Shown: positions 9,044 through 18,598, counted from the stretch's first letter. The stretch is DNA of 64,000 bases from Terrimesophilobacter sp038243605 (GCA_038243605.1 JBBSQX010000004.1:62001-126000); one strand, 5' to 3'. Notes: a model not told the origin generated them from the letters alone. Numbers and translations: made by a program.

Positions 9044-10702
9044 CTACAACCAGGTGGGTAGCCAATAGTGAAGTTGAATGAACTCGAGCGGCACCTGCAT
9101 GCCCACCCACAACGGGTAGAAGAAGGCGCTCAGAAGCACCATCGCTATGAGCAGCACGGCCACCAGCCGGATGCCGCCGAGGCGTCGCCACGTCTCATCC
9201 GTGCGTTTACCGAGGAGCAAACCCAGAACGAACACGAGCGCAAGGATGAGAAAAGGCTCGAACACGATCGTGTAGAACTGAAACACTGTGCGGTTCAGGT
9301 ACATGAGCCACGGCAGATAACCGACGGCAATCCCGGTGAGGATCGCTCCCACCTGCCACTCGCGGTACCGGATGAGGCGGTAGATCAGGTAGAGCGCGGC
9401 GGCCACTGCCCCCCACCAGATGAAGGGGTTCGCGATGCCGGTGATCGATTCTCCGCATCGAGTGAAGGCGCATCCGACTTCTCCAAAGTTGCTGCCCTGA
9501 TAGAACATCGCCGTGGGGCGAATCATGAGCAACCAGGTGAGCGGGTTCGCCTGGTAACTGTGCTCGGTGTGCGCCCCCAGGTGGTACGCGTAGGCACTTG
9601 CCTGGTAATGCCAGAAGCTCTGGATGTCGAGCGGCACCCACGCGAGTACTCCCTGCCACGCGTTGCCCGCCTCCTCGGCCCAGTGCCGGTAGTAACCGCC
9701 GCCGGTCGTGAACCAGCCGGTCCACGTGACGAGGTAGGCGGCGACCGCGATGGGAACAGTGAGCAGGAACGACACCGGTGCCTGCTTGAGGGCGACCCCG
9801 CTACTGAAAAACATGACGCCGGCTTTTCGACGAGCAACCGCATCCACCACGAGCGTGTATACGGCAAAACCGGCTAGAAAGTACAGTCCATTCCACTTCA
9901 CGGCGGTGGCCAGCCCGAAGGCGAGGCCCGCGGTGACAAGCCACGGGCGCCACCACAGCGCAGGGCCCAGGTCGATCGAGCGGCCAGCCTCCGTTCGCCG
10001 TGCGACCCACCGCTCGAGCCGCCGAGCACTGTGGCCTCGATCAAGCAGAATCGCGGCAAAGCCGAGCATGACGAACAGGGTGAGAATGCCGTCGAGCAAC
10101 GCCACCCGCGACATCACGATCGCGTTGCCGTCGATCGCCAGCAGGCCACCGGCGATCGTCGCCAGAAGCGTGGAGTTGAAGAGCCCCTTGGCGATGACCA
10201 CAACGAGGGCGACGAGCAGAATGCCCGCAACGGCGGTACTGATGCGCCACCCCACCGAATCTTGTGCTCCGAAAATGGCGAGGCCAATCGCGATAACCCA
10301 TTTGCCGAGGGGCGGATGAACGACGTACGAACCGTCGGTCAGATACGTGTTCGGGTCCCCACCGTTGAAGGAAGCGTTTGCCTCCGCCGGCCAACTCGAC
10401 TCGTAGCCCAGATTCAGCAGCGTCCAGGCGTCTTTGACGTAATAGGTCTCATCGAACACGAGCGAGTGTGGGCTGCCCAGGTTCCAAAGCCGCAGTATTG
10501 CGGCGAGCAGCGTGACGGCGATCGGGCCGGCCCACGCCCACAGACTTTGCCTCGCAGGAGTTGCGAGCATCCGTGCCCACCAGTCATCGAGGCGAGACCC
10601 GCGCGGCTCTGGCAGTTCGTACATCTGCGATGTGAGCGGTTCCTGGGTGGCCGTTGTTCCGTCGCCGGTGACGACTTGGTCGAAATCGCGATCGGAACCC
10701 AC
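9044..10702 (-). CDS. pmt: Protein O-mannosyltransferase (dolichyl-phosphate-mannose type)
   Basis: A 552-aa GT39 membrane glycosyltransferase that transfers mannose from polyprenyl-phosphate-mannose to exported proteins. The conserved acidic pair Asp84-Glu85 in SLVFDETYYVKDAW sits in the first extracytoplasmic loop after the first membrane helix, as in actinobacterial Pmt. About ten further hydrophobic helices follow, and the C-terminal segment FQFYTIVFEPFLILAL is typical. The start is GTG. The divergent neighbour is rsmI, the same arrangement I recall for Rv1002c and Rv1003 in Mycobacterium tuberculosis. Confidence 0.93.
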   Translation of the reverse strand: MGSDRDFDQVVTGDGTTATQEPLTSQMYELPEPRGSRLDDWWARMLATPARQSLWAWAGPIAVTLLAAILRLWNLGSPHSLVFDETYYVKDAWTLLNLGYESSWPAEANASFNGGDPNTYLTDGSYVVHPPLGKWVIAIGLAIFGAQDSVGWRISTAVAGILLVALVVVIAKGLFNSTLLATIAGGLLAIDGNAIVMSRVALLDGILTLFVMLGFAAILLDRGHSARRLERWVARRTEAGRSIDLGPALWWRPWLVTAGLAFGLATAVKWNGLYFLAGFAVYTLVVDAVARRKAGVMFFSSGVALKQAPVSFLLTVPIAVAAYLVTWTGWFTTGGGYYRHWAEEAGNAWQGVLAWVPLDIQSFWHYQASAYAYHLGAHTEHSYQANPLTWLLMIRPTAMFYQGSNFGEVGCAFTRCGESITGIANPFIWWGAVAAALYLIYRLIRYREWQVGAILTGIAVGYLPWLMYLNRTVFQFYTIVFEPFLILALVFVLGLLLGKRTDETWRRLGGIRLVAVLLIAMVLLSAFFYPLWVGMQVPLEFIQLHYWLPTWL

Positions 10703-10887
10703 ACGCCAATGCTAACCAGAGCAACCCCGTGCCAAATGTCGCGCCACCCTTCCCGCGTCGCAAAACCACTCCTCGCCCCAGCAACAATGCCTGCCGGGAG
10801 CAGGTTTCGTGCGCGGCGAGCGATGTCACCTTGTGCAGAGCTGCGAGCGGCGCGACGCGCGTGTGATCGCGGTGACACAATGGGGGC

Positions 10888-11703
10888 GTGATCATCCTCG
10901 CGGCAACCCCCATCGGCAATTTGGGTGACGCCTCCCGCCGCCTCATTGAGGCGCTGGAGAACACAAAGACCATTGCGGCCGAAGACACCCGCACGGCGAT
11001 TCACCTGATGCGGGCGTTAGGCATCGAGAACCGGCCAACGCTCATCGCCCTGCACGAACACAACGAGGTGGCGAAGGCTGCTGAGTTGGTGGAGCTCGCA
11101 CGCAACGAAGACCTGCTTGTGCTGACGGATGCCGGAATGCCGGCCATCAGCGACCCGGGCTTCCCGCTCGTCGCGGCAGCCGCAGCGGCCGGTGTCACCG
11201 TCACGGTGATCCCAGGGCCGAGCGCTGTGCTCGCGGCGCTCGCTGTCAGCGGGCTGCCGACAAACCGATTCACGTTCGAAGGCTTTGTACCTCGAACCTC
11301 TCGTGTCTCCGCGTTTACTGCGCTTGTGCGAGAAGAACGCACCATGGTGTTCTTCGAATCACCCAACCGGCTCGCGGATTCCCTCGCCGACATGGCGACC
11401 GCCTTCGGGCCCGACCGGCGAGTGGTGGTAGCCCGTGAGCTCACCAAGCTGTTCGAAGAAGTGCGCAGGGGAACGGCGGCAGAGCTTGCCGAGTGGGCGG
11501 CATCCGGGGTCAAAGGCGAAATATGCATCGTCGTTGAGGGCGCAGTGCCCGCGACAGTGACCCTGCCAGACGGCATCGATCAGGTTGTTGCACTCGTTGC
11601 GGAGGGCGCGCGGTTAAAAGAGGCGGCCGCCGAGGTGGCCGAAGCAACAGGGCTTGGTCGCCGTGACCTCTATCAAGGCGCGCTGGCTTCGCGCAAAGCT
11701 TGA
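10888..11703 (+). CDS. rsmI: 16S rRNA (cytidine1402-2'-O)-methyltransferase
   Basis: RsmI methylates the ribose of C1402 in 16S rRNA with S-adenosylmethionine, tuning decoding fidelity. The 271-aa protein shows the tetrapyrrole-methylase fold signatures: ATPIGNLGDASRRLIEAL at the N-terminus, EDTRTAIHLM, LTDAGMPAISDPGFPLV and the PGPSAVLAALAVSGLPTNRFTFEGF substrate loop. The start is GTG at 10888 with MIILAATPIGN matching the family N-terminus. It is divergent from pmt and lies 92 bases upstream of metG, with which it may be co-transcribed. Confidence 0.96.
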   Translation: MIILAATPIGNLGDASRRLIEALENTKTIAAEDTRTAIHLMRALGIENRPTLIALHEHNEVAKAAELVELARNEDLLVLTDAGMPAISDPGFPLVAAAAAAGVTVTVIPGPSAVLAALAVSGLPTNRFTFEGFVPRTSRVSAFTALVREERTMVFFESPNRLADSLADMATAFGPDRRVVVARELTKLFEEVRRGTAAELAEWAASGVKGEICIVVEGAVPATVTLPDGIDQVVALVAEGARLKEAAAEVAEATGLGRRDLYQGALASRKA

Positions 11704-11795
11704 GCGCATCCTCCTTCGCAGGCTCAGTCGGCGCTGGCGTCGCACGATTGCGGTGCAACCGTCATCGCTCTGGCGCGCAGATTAGGATTGAGCCC

Positions 11796-13397
11796 ATGGC
11801 CGCGGACAATTCCTTTTACATCGCGACACCGATTTTCTATGTAAATGACGTGCCGCATATTGGCCACGCCTATACGGAGGTGGCCGCAGATGTTCTTGCG
11901 CGCTGGCACCGTCAGGCTGGCGACGACACCTGGTCGCTGACCGGCACGGATGAGCACGGTGAGAAGATTCTGCGCACCGCTGTTGCCAACAACACCACCC
12001 CGAAGGCGTGGGCGGATGACCTGGTCGAGCGGGCGTGGAAGCCACTACTTGGCACCATCAACATCGCCAACGATGATTTCATCCGCACGACGGATGCCCG
12101 CCACGAAAACGGCGTCACGATATTTCTTCAGAAGCTGTACGACGACGGCTACATCTATCTCGGCGAGTTCGAGGGCTTCTACTGTGTCGGCTGCGAGGAG
12201 TACAAGCAGCAGGGCGACCTCGTTGCCGGTACGGGGGCGTTTGAGGGCGTGAATGTGTGCGCCATCCACTCCAAGCCGGTGGAGGTTCTCAAAGAGAAGA
12301 ACTACTTCTTTAGGCTCAGCGATTTCAGCCAGAGGCTCCTTGATCTGTACGAGTCGAACCCCACGTTCGTGCAGCCAGAGAGCGTGCGCAACGAGCTCAT
12401 CCAGTTCGTGAAGCGGGGTCTGCACGACTTGTCGATTTCGCGGTCGAGCTTTGATTGGGGCGTTCCGATTCCCTGGGATGACAAGCACGTGTTGTACGTG
12501 TGGTTCGATGCGCTGCTCAACTACATCACCGCGATTGGTTACGGGGCTGATCAGGAACAGTTCGATCGCCGCTGGCCTGCCGTGCACATTGTGGGCAAAG
12601 ACATTGCGCGCTTCCACGCCGTCATTTGGCCCGCCATGCTCATGGCCGCCGGCATCGAGGTTCCCAAAGAAGTTTTTGCTCACGGTTGGCTCTTGGTGGG
12701 CGGCGAGAAGATGTCAAAGTCGAAGCTCACCGGAATCGCTCCCGCTGAGATCACTGACACGTTTGGGTCGGATGCGTTTAGGTACTACTTTTTGAGCGCC
12801 ATCAACTTTGGGCAAGACGGTTCGTTCAGCTGGGAAGATCTTTCTGCCCGCTTCACTTCCGAGTTGGCGAACGGTTTCGGAAACCTCGCCTCCCGCACAA
12901 TCGCGATGATCGGCAAATATTTTGACGGGCTGGTGCCAGCACCGCGCGAGTATACGGATGCCGACCTCGCTATTCAGCACGCTGTGGCGAAGGCAGCGAA
13001 AGACGCTGATGCTGCCATGGAGCGCTTGGCAATCCACGAAGCGATTGACGCAATCTGGACGGTTGTTGACGACCTCAACGGCTACATCACGGTGCAGGAG
13101 CCGTGGGTGCTCGCGAAGTCTGAGGCTGGCCGCGAACGGCTCGGCACGGTGTTGTACACGGTGGCGGAGGGTCTGCGCGCGCTCGCGGTGTTGCTCTCTC
13201 CGGTGATGCCCATTGCCACCGAGACGCTATGGAAAGCACTGGGGGGAGGCGCAGACGGCGCGTCTGGTGCCGCCGGCGCACTCGCCGACCAGCGCATCCG
13301 AGATGCCGGAACGTGGGGGCAACTTACGCCAGGCAGCGTGGTGAGCACGATCGCACCCCTGTTTCCGCGCATCGAGACTGCCGCTGCGGCGGAGTAG
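11796..13397 (+). CDS. metG: Methionine-tRNA ligase
   Basis: Class I aminoacyl-tRNA synthetase that charges tRNA-Met. The HIGH motif appears as HIGHAYTEV about 20 residues from the start, and the KMSKS loop as GGEKMSKSKLTG. The CVGCEEY motif belongs to the connective domain, which has a short form without four zinc cysteines. The anticodon-binding helical domain follows from about residue 390. The 533-aa length fits the actinobacterial form without the C-terminal EMAP-like dimerisation domain. I chose ATG 11796, since the upstream in-frame extension to 11700 overlaps rsmI and is not conserved. Confidence 0.97.
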   Translation: MAADNSFYIATPIFYVNDVPHIGHAYTEVAADVLARWHRQAGDDTWSLTGTDEHGEKILRTAVANNTTPKAWADDLVERAWKPLLGTINIANDDFIRTTDARHENGVTIFLQKLYDDGYIYLGEFEGFYCVGCEEYKQQGDLVAGTGAFEGVNVCAIHSKPVEVLKEKNYFFRLSDFSQRLLDLYESNPTFVQPESVRNELIQFVKRGLHDLSISRSSFDWGVPIPWDDKHVLYVWFDALLNYITAIGYGADQEQFDRRWPAVHIVGKDIARFHAVIWPAMLMAAGIEVPKEVFAHGWLLVGGEKMSKSKLTGIAPAEITDTFGSDAFRYYFLSAINFGQDGSFSWEDLSARFTSELANGFGNLASRTIAMIGKYFDGLVPAPREYTDADLAIQHAVAKAAKDADAAMERLAIHEAIDAIWTVVDDLNGYITVQEPWVLAKSEAGRERLGTVLYTVAEGLRALAVLLSPVMPIATETLWKALGGGADGASGAAGALADQRIRDAGTWGQLTPGSVVSTIAPLFPRIETAAAAE

Positions 13398-13400
13398 GCG

Positions 13401-14315
13401 ATGAGCGAATCGAACTACGTTCGGCAACGGGATAACAAAAGCGAGCACGGTCAAACGCGCGACCTCAGCTACCCGCCGTTGCCGGAGCCTCTTCCCGTTG
13501 CCGTGTACGACAACCACTCGCACCTCGAAATCGCGGACGGCGACAACCCCATGGACTACCGCGAGCACCTCGAGCGCGCGGCATCCGTGGGCGTCAAGGG
13601 GGCCATCCAAGTCGGAGGGGACCTCGAGACTTCGCGTTGGTCGGCAGAGGTCGCCGCGCGCGAACCGCGGCTGCTAGCGGCGGTGGCCATCCATCCGAAC
13701 GAGGCACCAAACTACGAGGCTGCCGGCACGCTGGATGCCGCTATTGCTGAGATTGATGAGCTTGCCTCCCGCCCGCGGGTTCGGGCAATTGGCGAGACGG
13801 GGCTTGACTTCTTTCGCACGGGAGAAGAGGGAAGGCCAGCCCAGTTCAGGTCGTTCGAGGCTCACATTGCGATCGCAAAGAAGCACAATTTGGCGATGCA
13901 GATTCATGACCGCGATGCCCACGACGAGGTGATCGCCACCCTGTTGCGAGTTGGTGCGCCAGAACGCACGGTATTTCACTGCTTCTCGGGCGACGCTGAG
14001 ATGGCGAAACTGTGTGCTGACAACGGTTGGTATCTCTCGTTCGCTGGCACCGTCACGTTCAAGAACGCGGCAAACCTGCGCGAGGCGCTCGCCGTGACGC
14101 CGCGGGATCACATCCTGGTCGAAACGGATGCACCGTTCCTCACCCCGATCCCGTTCCGTGGCAGGCCAAACTCCCCGTACCTCATCCCGCACACCCTGCG
14201 GGCGATGGCCGAGTACCTCGGAGCAGATCTCGCAGAGTTCGGCACGCAGATCGCCGCGAACACGGAGCGCGTTTACGGTTCGTGGGACGCCGAACCTGTC
14301 GCCCGGCCCGTCTGA
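13401..14315 (+). CDS. tatD: TatD/YcfH family metal-dependent deoxyribonuclease
   Basis: A 304-aa TIM-barrel hydrolase of the TatD family, reported as a Mg-dependent 3'-5' exonuclease. Metal-site signatures are NHSHLEI (H-x-H) near residue 38, AIGETGLDFF near 128, the MQIHDRDAH histidines, the VFHCFSGD segment and LVETDAPFLTP near the end. The first 30 residues form a non-conserved hydrophilic extension. It starts three bases after metG stops, so the two are one operon. In actinobacteria tatD commonly lies between metG and ksgA, as here. The rpfB gene found at this spot in mycobacteria is missing. Confidence 0.93.
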   Translation: MSESNYVRQRDNKSEHGQTRDLSYPPLPEPLPVAVYDNHSHLEIADGDNPMDYREHLERAASVGVKGAIQVGGDLETSRWSAEVAAREPRLLAAVAIHPNEAPNYEAAGTLDAAIAEIDELASRPRVRAIGETGLDFFRTGEEGRPAQFRSFEAHIAIAKKHNLAMQIHDRDAHDEVIATLLRVGAPERTVFHCFSGDAEMAKLCADNGWYLSFAGTVTFKNAANLREALAVTPRDHILVETDAPFLTPIPFRGRPNSPYLIPHTLRAMAEYLGADLAEFGTQIAANTERVYGSWDAEPVARPV

Positions 14316-14319
14316 CATG

Positions 14320-14429
14320 GCTTTCATCATTCAGGAGGTTTTGGTGCTAACGGGGCTGGTGGGGTTGATTCGTCCGTCAAATGGTGGCATTCGTCACTCC
14401 AGTCACATAACCTCCTGAATGATGAAAGC
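14320..14429 (+). promoter_or_regulatory. 21-bp inverted repeat sequestering the ksgA start
   Basis: The arms 14320-14340 and 14409-14429 are perfect reverse complements, separated by 68 bases. The left arm carries AGGAGG. The right arm carries CCTCCT followed by the ATGATG start of ksgA. In mRNA the arms would form a very stable stem that hides the ksgA start codon. No other ribosome-binding site is visible for ksgA. A MITE-like insertion is an alternative origin. Confidence 0.75.
14344..14418 (+). CDS. Putative 24-aa leader peptide of ksgA
   Basis: A short frame starting with GTG at 14344 is preceded by a perfect AGGAGG five bases upstream. An in-frame ATG at 14317 would give 34 residues. 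The stop TGA (14416-14418) abuts the ksgA ATG at 14419. The peptide has no family I recognise. The frame spans most of the spacer and right arm of a 21-bp inverted repeat, so ribosomes translating it would open the hairpin and arrive at the ksgA start. This points to translational coupling. Expression is inferred, not shown. Confidence 0.5.
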   Translation: MLTGLVGLIRPSNGGIRHSSHITS

Positions 14430-15258
14430 TACGAACGGATACTTGGGGCCGGCAGAGATTCGCGATCTCGCAGCTCTGCTTGACCTCCACCCTACGAAGA
14501 AGCTTGGCCAGAACTTTGTCGTCGATGCCAACACGGTGCGACGTATTGTCACAATCTCGGGAGTGACCAGCACCGACACCGTGCTGGAGGTTGGTCCAGG
14601 GCTCGGATCGCTGACGCTCGGATTGTTGGCAACAGGCGCACGCGTTGTCGCGGTCGAGATTGATCGCCGACTCGCTGCCCAGTTGCCGATTACCGTCGAG
14701 GCGATGCTCCGCGGTGCGAAGTTAGAGGTGCGCACTGCCGACGCCATGACGATCACGCAGCTGCCACAGGCCCCTGAGAAGCTTGTCGCCAACCTGCCGT
14801 ACAACATCTCTGTGCCCGTGTTGCTTCACCTGCTCGAGCACTTTCCGACGCTGCAGTCCGGTCTCGTAATGGTGCAGGCAGAGGTGGGGCAGCGCATCGC
14901 CGCAGCGCCGGGTTCCAAGGTGTACGGGGGGCCGAGTGTGAAGGGCGCCTGGTACGGAAAGTGGCGAACGGCCGGGCAGGTGAGCCGTCAGGTGTTTTGG
15001 CCCGTGCCAAACGTCGACTCCATCCTTGTCGGGTTCGAGCGGCACGCTCACGCTTTCGGCAGTGAGGATGAGCGCCGCGCCACGTTCTCTCTCGTCGATG
15101 CTGCGTTCGGTCAGCGTCGCAAAATGCTGCGTCAGTCACTGGCGGGAATGTTGGGCGCCGGGGCGGCATCCGTTCTCGAAAGTGCTGGTGTTGAACCCAC
15201 CCGACGGGCAGAGGAACTCTCGGTCGAAAACTTCCTCGCCATTGCCCGCGTAATCTGA
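14419..15258 (+). CDS. ksgA: 16S rRNA (adenine1518/1519-N6)-dimethyltransferase
   Basis: KsgA/RsmA dimethylates two adjacent adenines at the 3' end of 16S rRNA. The 279-aa protein has the family opening KKLGQNFVVDANTVRRIV, the SAM motif VLEVGPGLGSLTLGLL, the acidic VEIDRRLA loop and the catalytic NLPYNISVPVLLHLL motif (NLPY). PVPNVDSILVGFERH and QRRKMLRQSL mark the C-terminal domain. The start at ATG 14419 immediately follows the stop of a leader frame and lies in a hairpin arm, so its translation is probably coupled to the leader. Length and N-terminus fit the family. Confidence 0.96.
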   Translation: MMKATNGYLGPAEIRDLAALLDLHPTKKLGQNFVVDANTVRRIVTISGVTSTDTVLEVGPGLGSLTLGLLATGARVVAVEIDRRLAAQLPITVEAMLRGAKLEVRTADAMTITQLPQAPEKLVANLPYNISVPVLLHLLEHFPTLQSGLVMVQAEVGQRIAAAPGSKVYGGPSVKGAWYGKWRTAGQVSRQVFWPVPNVDSILVGFERHAHAFGSEDERRATFSLVDAAFGQRRKMLRQSLAGMLGAGAASVLESAGVEPTRRAEELSVENFLAIARVI

Positions 15259-15319
15259 GGTTTTTTCGAGGGTATGGTGCCGGTTCGAACCTCTTCACTG
15301 GAGCGACTAAGTTAGCTTC

Positions 15320-16252
15320 ATGACCTCCGATGTGGGCCGAATTGTGCACGCGAGGGCACCGGGCAAAATCAACGTGTTCCTCGGCGTTGGTTCACTTGGC
15401 GACGACGGCTATCACGAAATCGCGACCGCATATCAGGCGGTATCGCTGTACGAAGAGGTGCGGGCGAGCAGCGCTCCCGACTTCTCGGTGACGTTCACGG
15501 GCAGTGTCGATGTGCGTGACCTTCGCACCGACGGTTCAAATCTTGCGCTTCGGGCCGCCACCTTGCTCGCCCACACGACCGGATATCGCCACGGCGTTCA
15601 TCTCGAGATCGAGAAGAACGTTCCTGTTTCTGGCGGCATGGGCGGCGGTTCAGCGGATGCCGCAGCAACCCTTGTCGCATGCGACGCGTTGTGGGGCACT
15701 GCGCTCGGCCGCGACGAACTCCTCGATTTGGCCACGCAGCTCGGTGCAGATGTTCCGTTCGCGTTCACCGGCGGCACCGCGATCGGTACCGGCCGCGGCG
15801 ACCAGTTGAGTCCAGCGCTGGCCAAAGGAACCTTTCAATGGGTGTTGGCGTTTGCCGAATTTGGCATGAGCACACCGACCGTGTATCAGGAGCTCGATCG
15901 CCACCGAGAGCGTCACGTGCTCGACATCTTTCCTGCCGAGGTTCAGCCGATTGTGGATGCCAACGTGTTGCAGGCGTTGCGCGCGGGCGACCCGCACATG
16001 CTCGCCGAGTGCATGGTCAATGATCTTCAGGCTCCTGCGTTGCATTTGGAGCCAAAGCTCAGCACGGTGATCCAGCTCGGTGAAGAGAATGGTGCCCTCG
16101 CCGGAATCGTCTCGGGCTCTGGACCGACCATTGCGTTCCTCGCTGCAGACCTCGACAGTGCGCTTGAGCTTCAGATCGCGCTCTCCGCCGCGCGCTACAC
16201 GGTAGTGAGGGTCACGGGGCCCGTGCACGGAGCACGCATCGTGATTGAGTAA
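15320..16252 (+). CDS. ispE: 4-(cytidine 5'-diphospho)-2-C-methyl-D-erythritol kinase
   Basis: GHMP-family kinase of the non-mevalonate (MEP) isoprenoid pathway. The 310-aa product shows APGKINVFLGVG at the N-terminus, the ATP-binding VPVSGGMGGGSADAAATL loop (about 106-123), the catalytic LGADVPFAFTGGTAIGTGRGD segment and the C-terminal GIVSGSGPTIAFL motif. It follows ksgA by 61 bases and precedes the ABC-F gene by 11 bases. The ksgA-ispE order is conserved in actinobacteria. Confidence 0.96.
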   Translation: MTSDVGRIVHARAPGKINVFLGVGSLGDDGYHEIATAYQAVSLYEEVRASSAPDFSVTFTGSVDVRDLRTDGSNLALRAATLLAHTTGYRHGVHLEIEKNVPVSGGMGGGSADAAATLVACDALWGTALGRDELLDLATQLGADVPFAFTGGTAIGTGRGDQLSPALAKGTFQWVLAFAEFGMSTPTVYQELDRHRERHVLDIFPAEVQPIVDANVLQALRAGDPHMLAECMVNDLQAPALHLEPKLSTVIQLGEENGALAGIVSGSGPTIAFLAADLDSALELQIALSAARYTVVRVTGPVHGARIVIE

Positions 16253-16263
16253 CCTAGAGCTAT

Positions 16264-18078
16264 ATGGCCCACCTTCTCGGCGCTGAGTCGCTGCACCTCG
16301 AATATCCCACCCGCATCATTTTTGATTCGGCGACCGTTGGCATCAACGAAGGCGACCGCATTGGCATTGTGGGTCGCAACGGCGACGGCAAGTCCACTCT
16401 GCTGAGATTGCTGGCAGGCACCCTTGAACCAGATTCGGGGCGCGTGACGCGCAGGGGTGGCATCCGTCTCGGCATGCTCGACCAGGCCGATGAGCTGCAC
16501 AGTGAGCGCACAGTGCACGAGGTTGTCATTGGCGACATTGACGAGCACGTGTGGGCTGGCGACCCGAAGGTACGCGACGTGATCGCTGGCCTGATCGCCG
16601 ATCTCCCGTGGGAGGCGCGCGTTGATGACCTCTCTGGTGGCCAGCGTCGTCGGGTGGCGCTTGCGGCACTGCTTATCGGTGACTGGGATGTCATTTTTCT
16701 TGACGAGCCCACCAACCACCTCGATGTTGAGGGCATTGCATGGCTTGCAAAGCATTTGAAGACGCGGTGGCCGAACAGCGCTGGCGCGCTCGTCACCGTG
16801 ACACACGACCGGTGGTTCCTCGACGAAATTTGTACCGCAACGTGGGAGGTGCACGACCGGCTCATCGAACCGTTTGAGGGCGGATACGCGGCGTACGTTC
16901 TGCAGCGCGTCGAGCGTGACCGTATGGCGTCGGCGAGCGAGGCGAAGCGTCAGAACCTGATGCGCAAGGAGCTTGCCTGGCTGCGCAGAGGCGCCCCCGC
17001 GCGCACGGCGAAGCCGAAGTTTCGCATCGACGCGGCGAACGAACTTATCGAGAATGAGCCGCCCATCCGCGACAGCGTTTCTCTCGCACAGATGGCGATG
17101 CAGCGCCTCGGCAAAGATGTTGTGGACCTCGAGAGTGTTTCTGTTTCTTACCCGCTCCCTGCGGCCCTCGAAGGGCGACGCGAGGTGCTCAAAGATGTCA
17201 CCTGGCGTATCGCCCCCGGTGAGCGCACCGGAATCCTCGGCGTGAACGGCGCAGGCAAGTCCACGCTGTTGAACCTTGTCTCAGGAGCTTTGCAGCCAAC
17301 GAGCGGGCGCGTGAAGCGCGGCAAAACTATCAAGGTCGCTCAGCTCACGCAGCAACTCTCCGAGCTGGCGGACGTCTGGAACGACCGCGTGAACGACGTG
17401 ATCGCCCGGCAGAAGTCCAGCTATGTGGCCGGCGGCAAGGAACTCACTCCCAGCCAGATGCTGGAGCGCGTGGGTTTCACGAGCGCCCAACTCAGCACGC
17501 CAGTGAAAGACCTTTCGGGCGGCCAGAAGCGTCGGCTGCAACTGCTGCTCATCTTGCTGTCAGAGCCCAACGTGCTCATCCTTGACGAGCCGACGAACGA
17601 CCTCGACACCGACATGCTTGCCGCGATCGAAGACTTGCTCGACACGTTTCCCGGCACGCTTCTTGTGGTCAGCCACGACCGGTACCTCATCGAGCGCGTC
17701 ACCGACCAGCAGTACGCGGTGATGGATGGCGGCATGCGCCACTTTCCTCGCGGGGTTGACCAATACCTCGAGATTCGCGCCGCCGCGACGAAAGCGTCGA
17801 ACGGTAACGACACCAAAGCCGCGAGCAGTGCCAGCCCCAAAAAATCCACACTGGGCGGTGCCGACCTGCGCAACGCTCAGAAGGAGTTCGCTGCTGCTGG
17901 TCGAAAGCTCGAGAAGCTCGCGACACGTATTGCCGACGTTCATGCGCAGATGGCGGCGCACGACCAGTCCGATTATCAGGGGCTCGGAGATCTTTCGAAA
18001 GAGATTGCGACGGTTCAGGCTGAGCGGTCTCAGCTCGAAACCCGCTGGCTGCAACTCGCAGACGTACTCGGAGAATAA
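16264..18078 (+). CDS. ABC-F family ATP-binding protein
   Basis: A 604-aa soluble protein with two ABC ATPase domains and no membrane segments, as in ABC-F translation factors. Domain 1 has Walker A GRNGDGKST, signature LSGGQRRR and Walker B VIFLDEPTNHLD. Domain 2 has GVNGAGKST, LSGGQKRR and VLILDEPTNDLD. The linker between them is helical and charged (about 225-265), and the C-terminal 70 residues form a probable coiled coil. ABC-F proteins act on the ribosome E site, some giving antibiotic protection. The housekeeping position next to ispE, conserved in relatives, favours a general translation role over resistance. Confidence 0.9.
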   Translation: MAHLLGAESLHLEYPTRIIFDSATVGINEGDRIGIVGRNGDGKSTLLRLLAGTLEPDSGRVTRRGGIRLGMLDQADELHSERTVHEVVIGDIDEHVWAGDPKVRDVIAGLIADLPWEARVDDLSGGQRRRVALAALLIGDWDVIFLDEPTNHLDVEGIAWLAKHLKTRWPNSAGALVTVTHDRWFLDEICTATWEVHDRLIEPFEGGYAAYVLQRVERDRMASASEAKRQNLMRKELAWLRRGAPARTAKPKFRIDAANELIENEPPIRDSVSLAQMAMQRLGKDVVDLESVSVSYPLPAALEGRREVLKDVTWRIAPGERTGILGVNGAGKSTLLNLVSGALQPTSGRVKRGKTIKVAQLTQQLSELADVWNDRVNDVIARQKSSYVAGGKELTPSQMLERVGFTSAQLSTPVKDLSGGQKRRLQLLLILLSEPNVLILDEPTNDLDTDMLAAIEDLLDTFPGTLLVVSHDRYLIERVTDQQYAVMDGGMRHFPRGVDQYLEIRAAATKASNGNDTKAASSASPKKSTLGGADLRNAQKEFAAAGRKLEKLATRIADVHAQMAAHDQSDYQGLGDLSKEIATVQAERSQLETRWLQLADVLGE

Positions 18079-18136
18079 CGAGCTCGCTCGCACATTTCCC
18101 ATTGCGGTTTCAGCACCGATGGATATCATCTTCGCC

Positions 18137-18481
18137 ATGACCTCTGCCGAGAAGTTCAGTGCTGCCCTCACGAAACTTGAAAACGAGGCCGTGAGTTCTA
18201 TTGCCGAACTCGGTGGCAGCATTGATGCGCTCACCCATGCGCGTCGGGATTCGAACAGCGACGATGAGCACGATCCTGAGGGCGCAACGATCGCCTATGA
18301 GCGTTCGCAATCGGATGCCCTGCTGCGTCAGGCAGAGCAGCACCTCGCCGACATCCACTCTGCGCGTGCACGCCTCGGGGCTGGAACATTCGGCACCTGT
18401 GTGGACTGCGGTTCGAAGATTGCGCAGGCGCGGCTCACGGCACGCCCCTATGCCAGCACGTGCATTAACTGCGCTGGCTGA
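18137..18481 (+). CDS. DksA/TraR-type zinc-finger protein
   Basis: A 114-aa protein with a helical N-terminal half and a C-terminal four-cysteine zinc finger: TCVDCGSKI, then STCINCAG after a 17-residue spacer. This is the DksA/TraR C4 finger. DksA-like proteins bind the RNA polymerase secondary channel. The acidic tip residues needed for ppGpp action cannot be judged here. I chose ATG 18137. An ATG six codons upstream (18119) is possible. It lies 58 bases after the ABC-F gene and may share its transcript. Confidence 0.85.
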   Translation: MTSAEKFSAALTKLENEAVSSIAELGGSIDALTHARRDSNSDDEHDPEGATIAYERSQSDALLRQAEQHLADIHSARARLGAGTFGTCVDCGSKIAQARLTARPYASTCINCAG

Positions 18482-18598
18482 GTCACGACGAGACCCGCGC
18501 ACGTGTGCGATTGTGACAAGTTTCTTTTCTTCTTGTTCCCTTGTGTTACTGCGCGGTTAGGCGCGACGGACTCATCGTCGTAGCTTAGAAAACATCCC

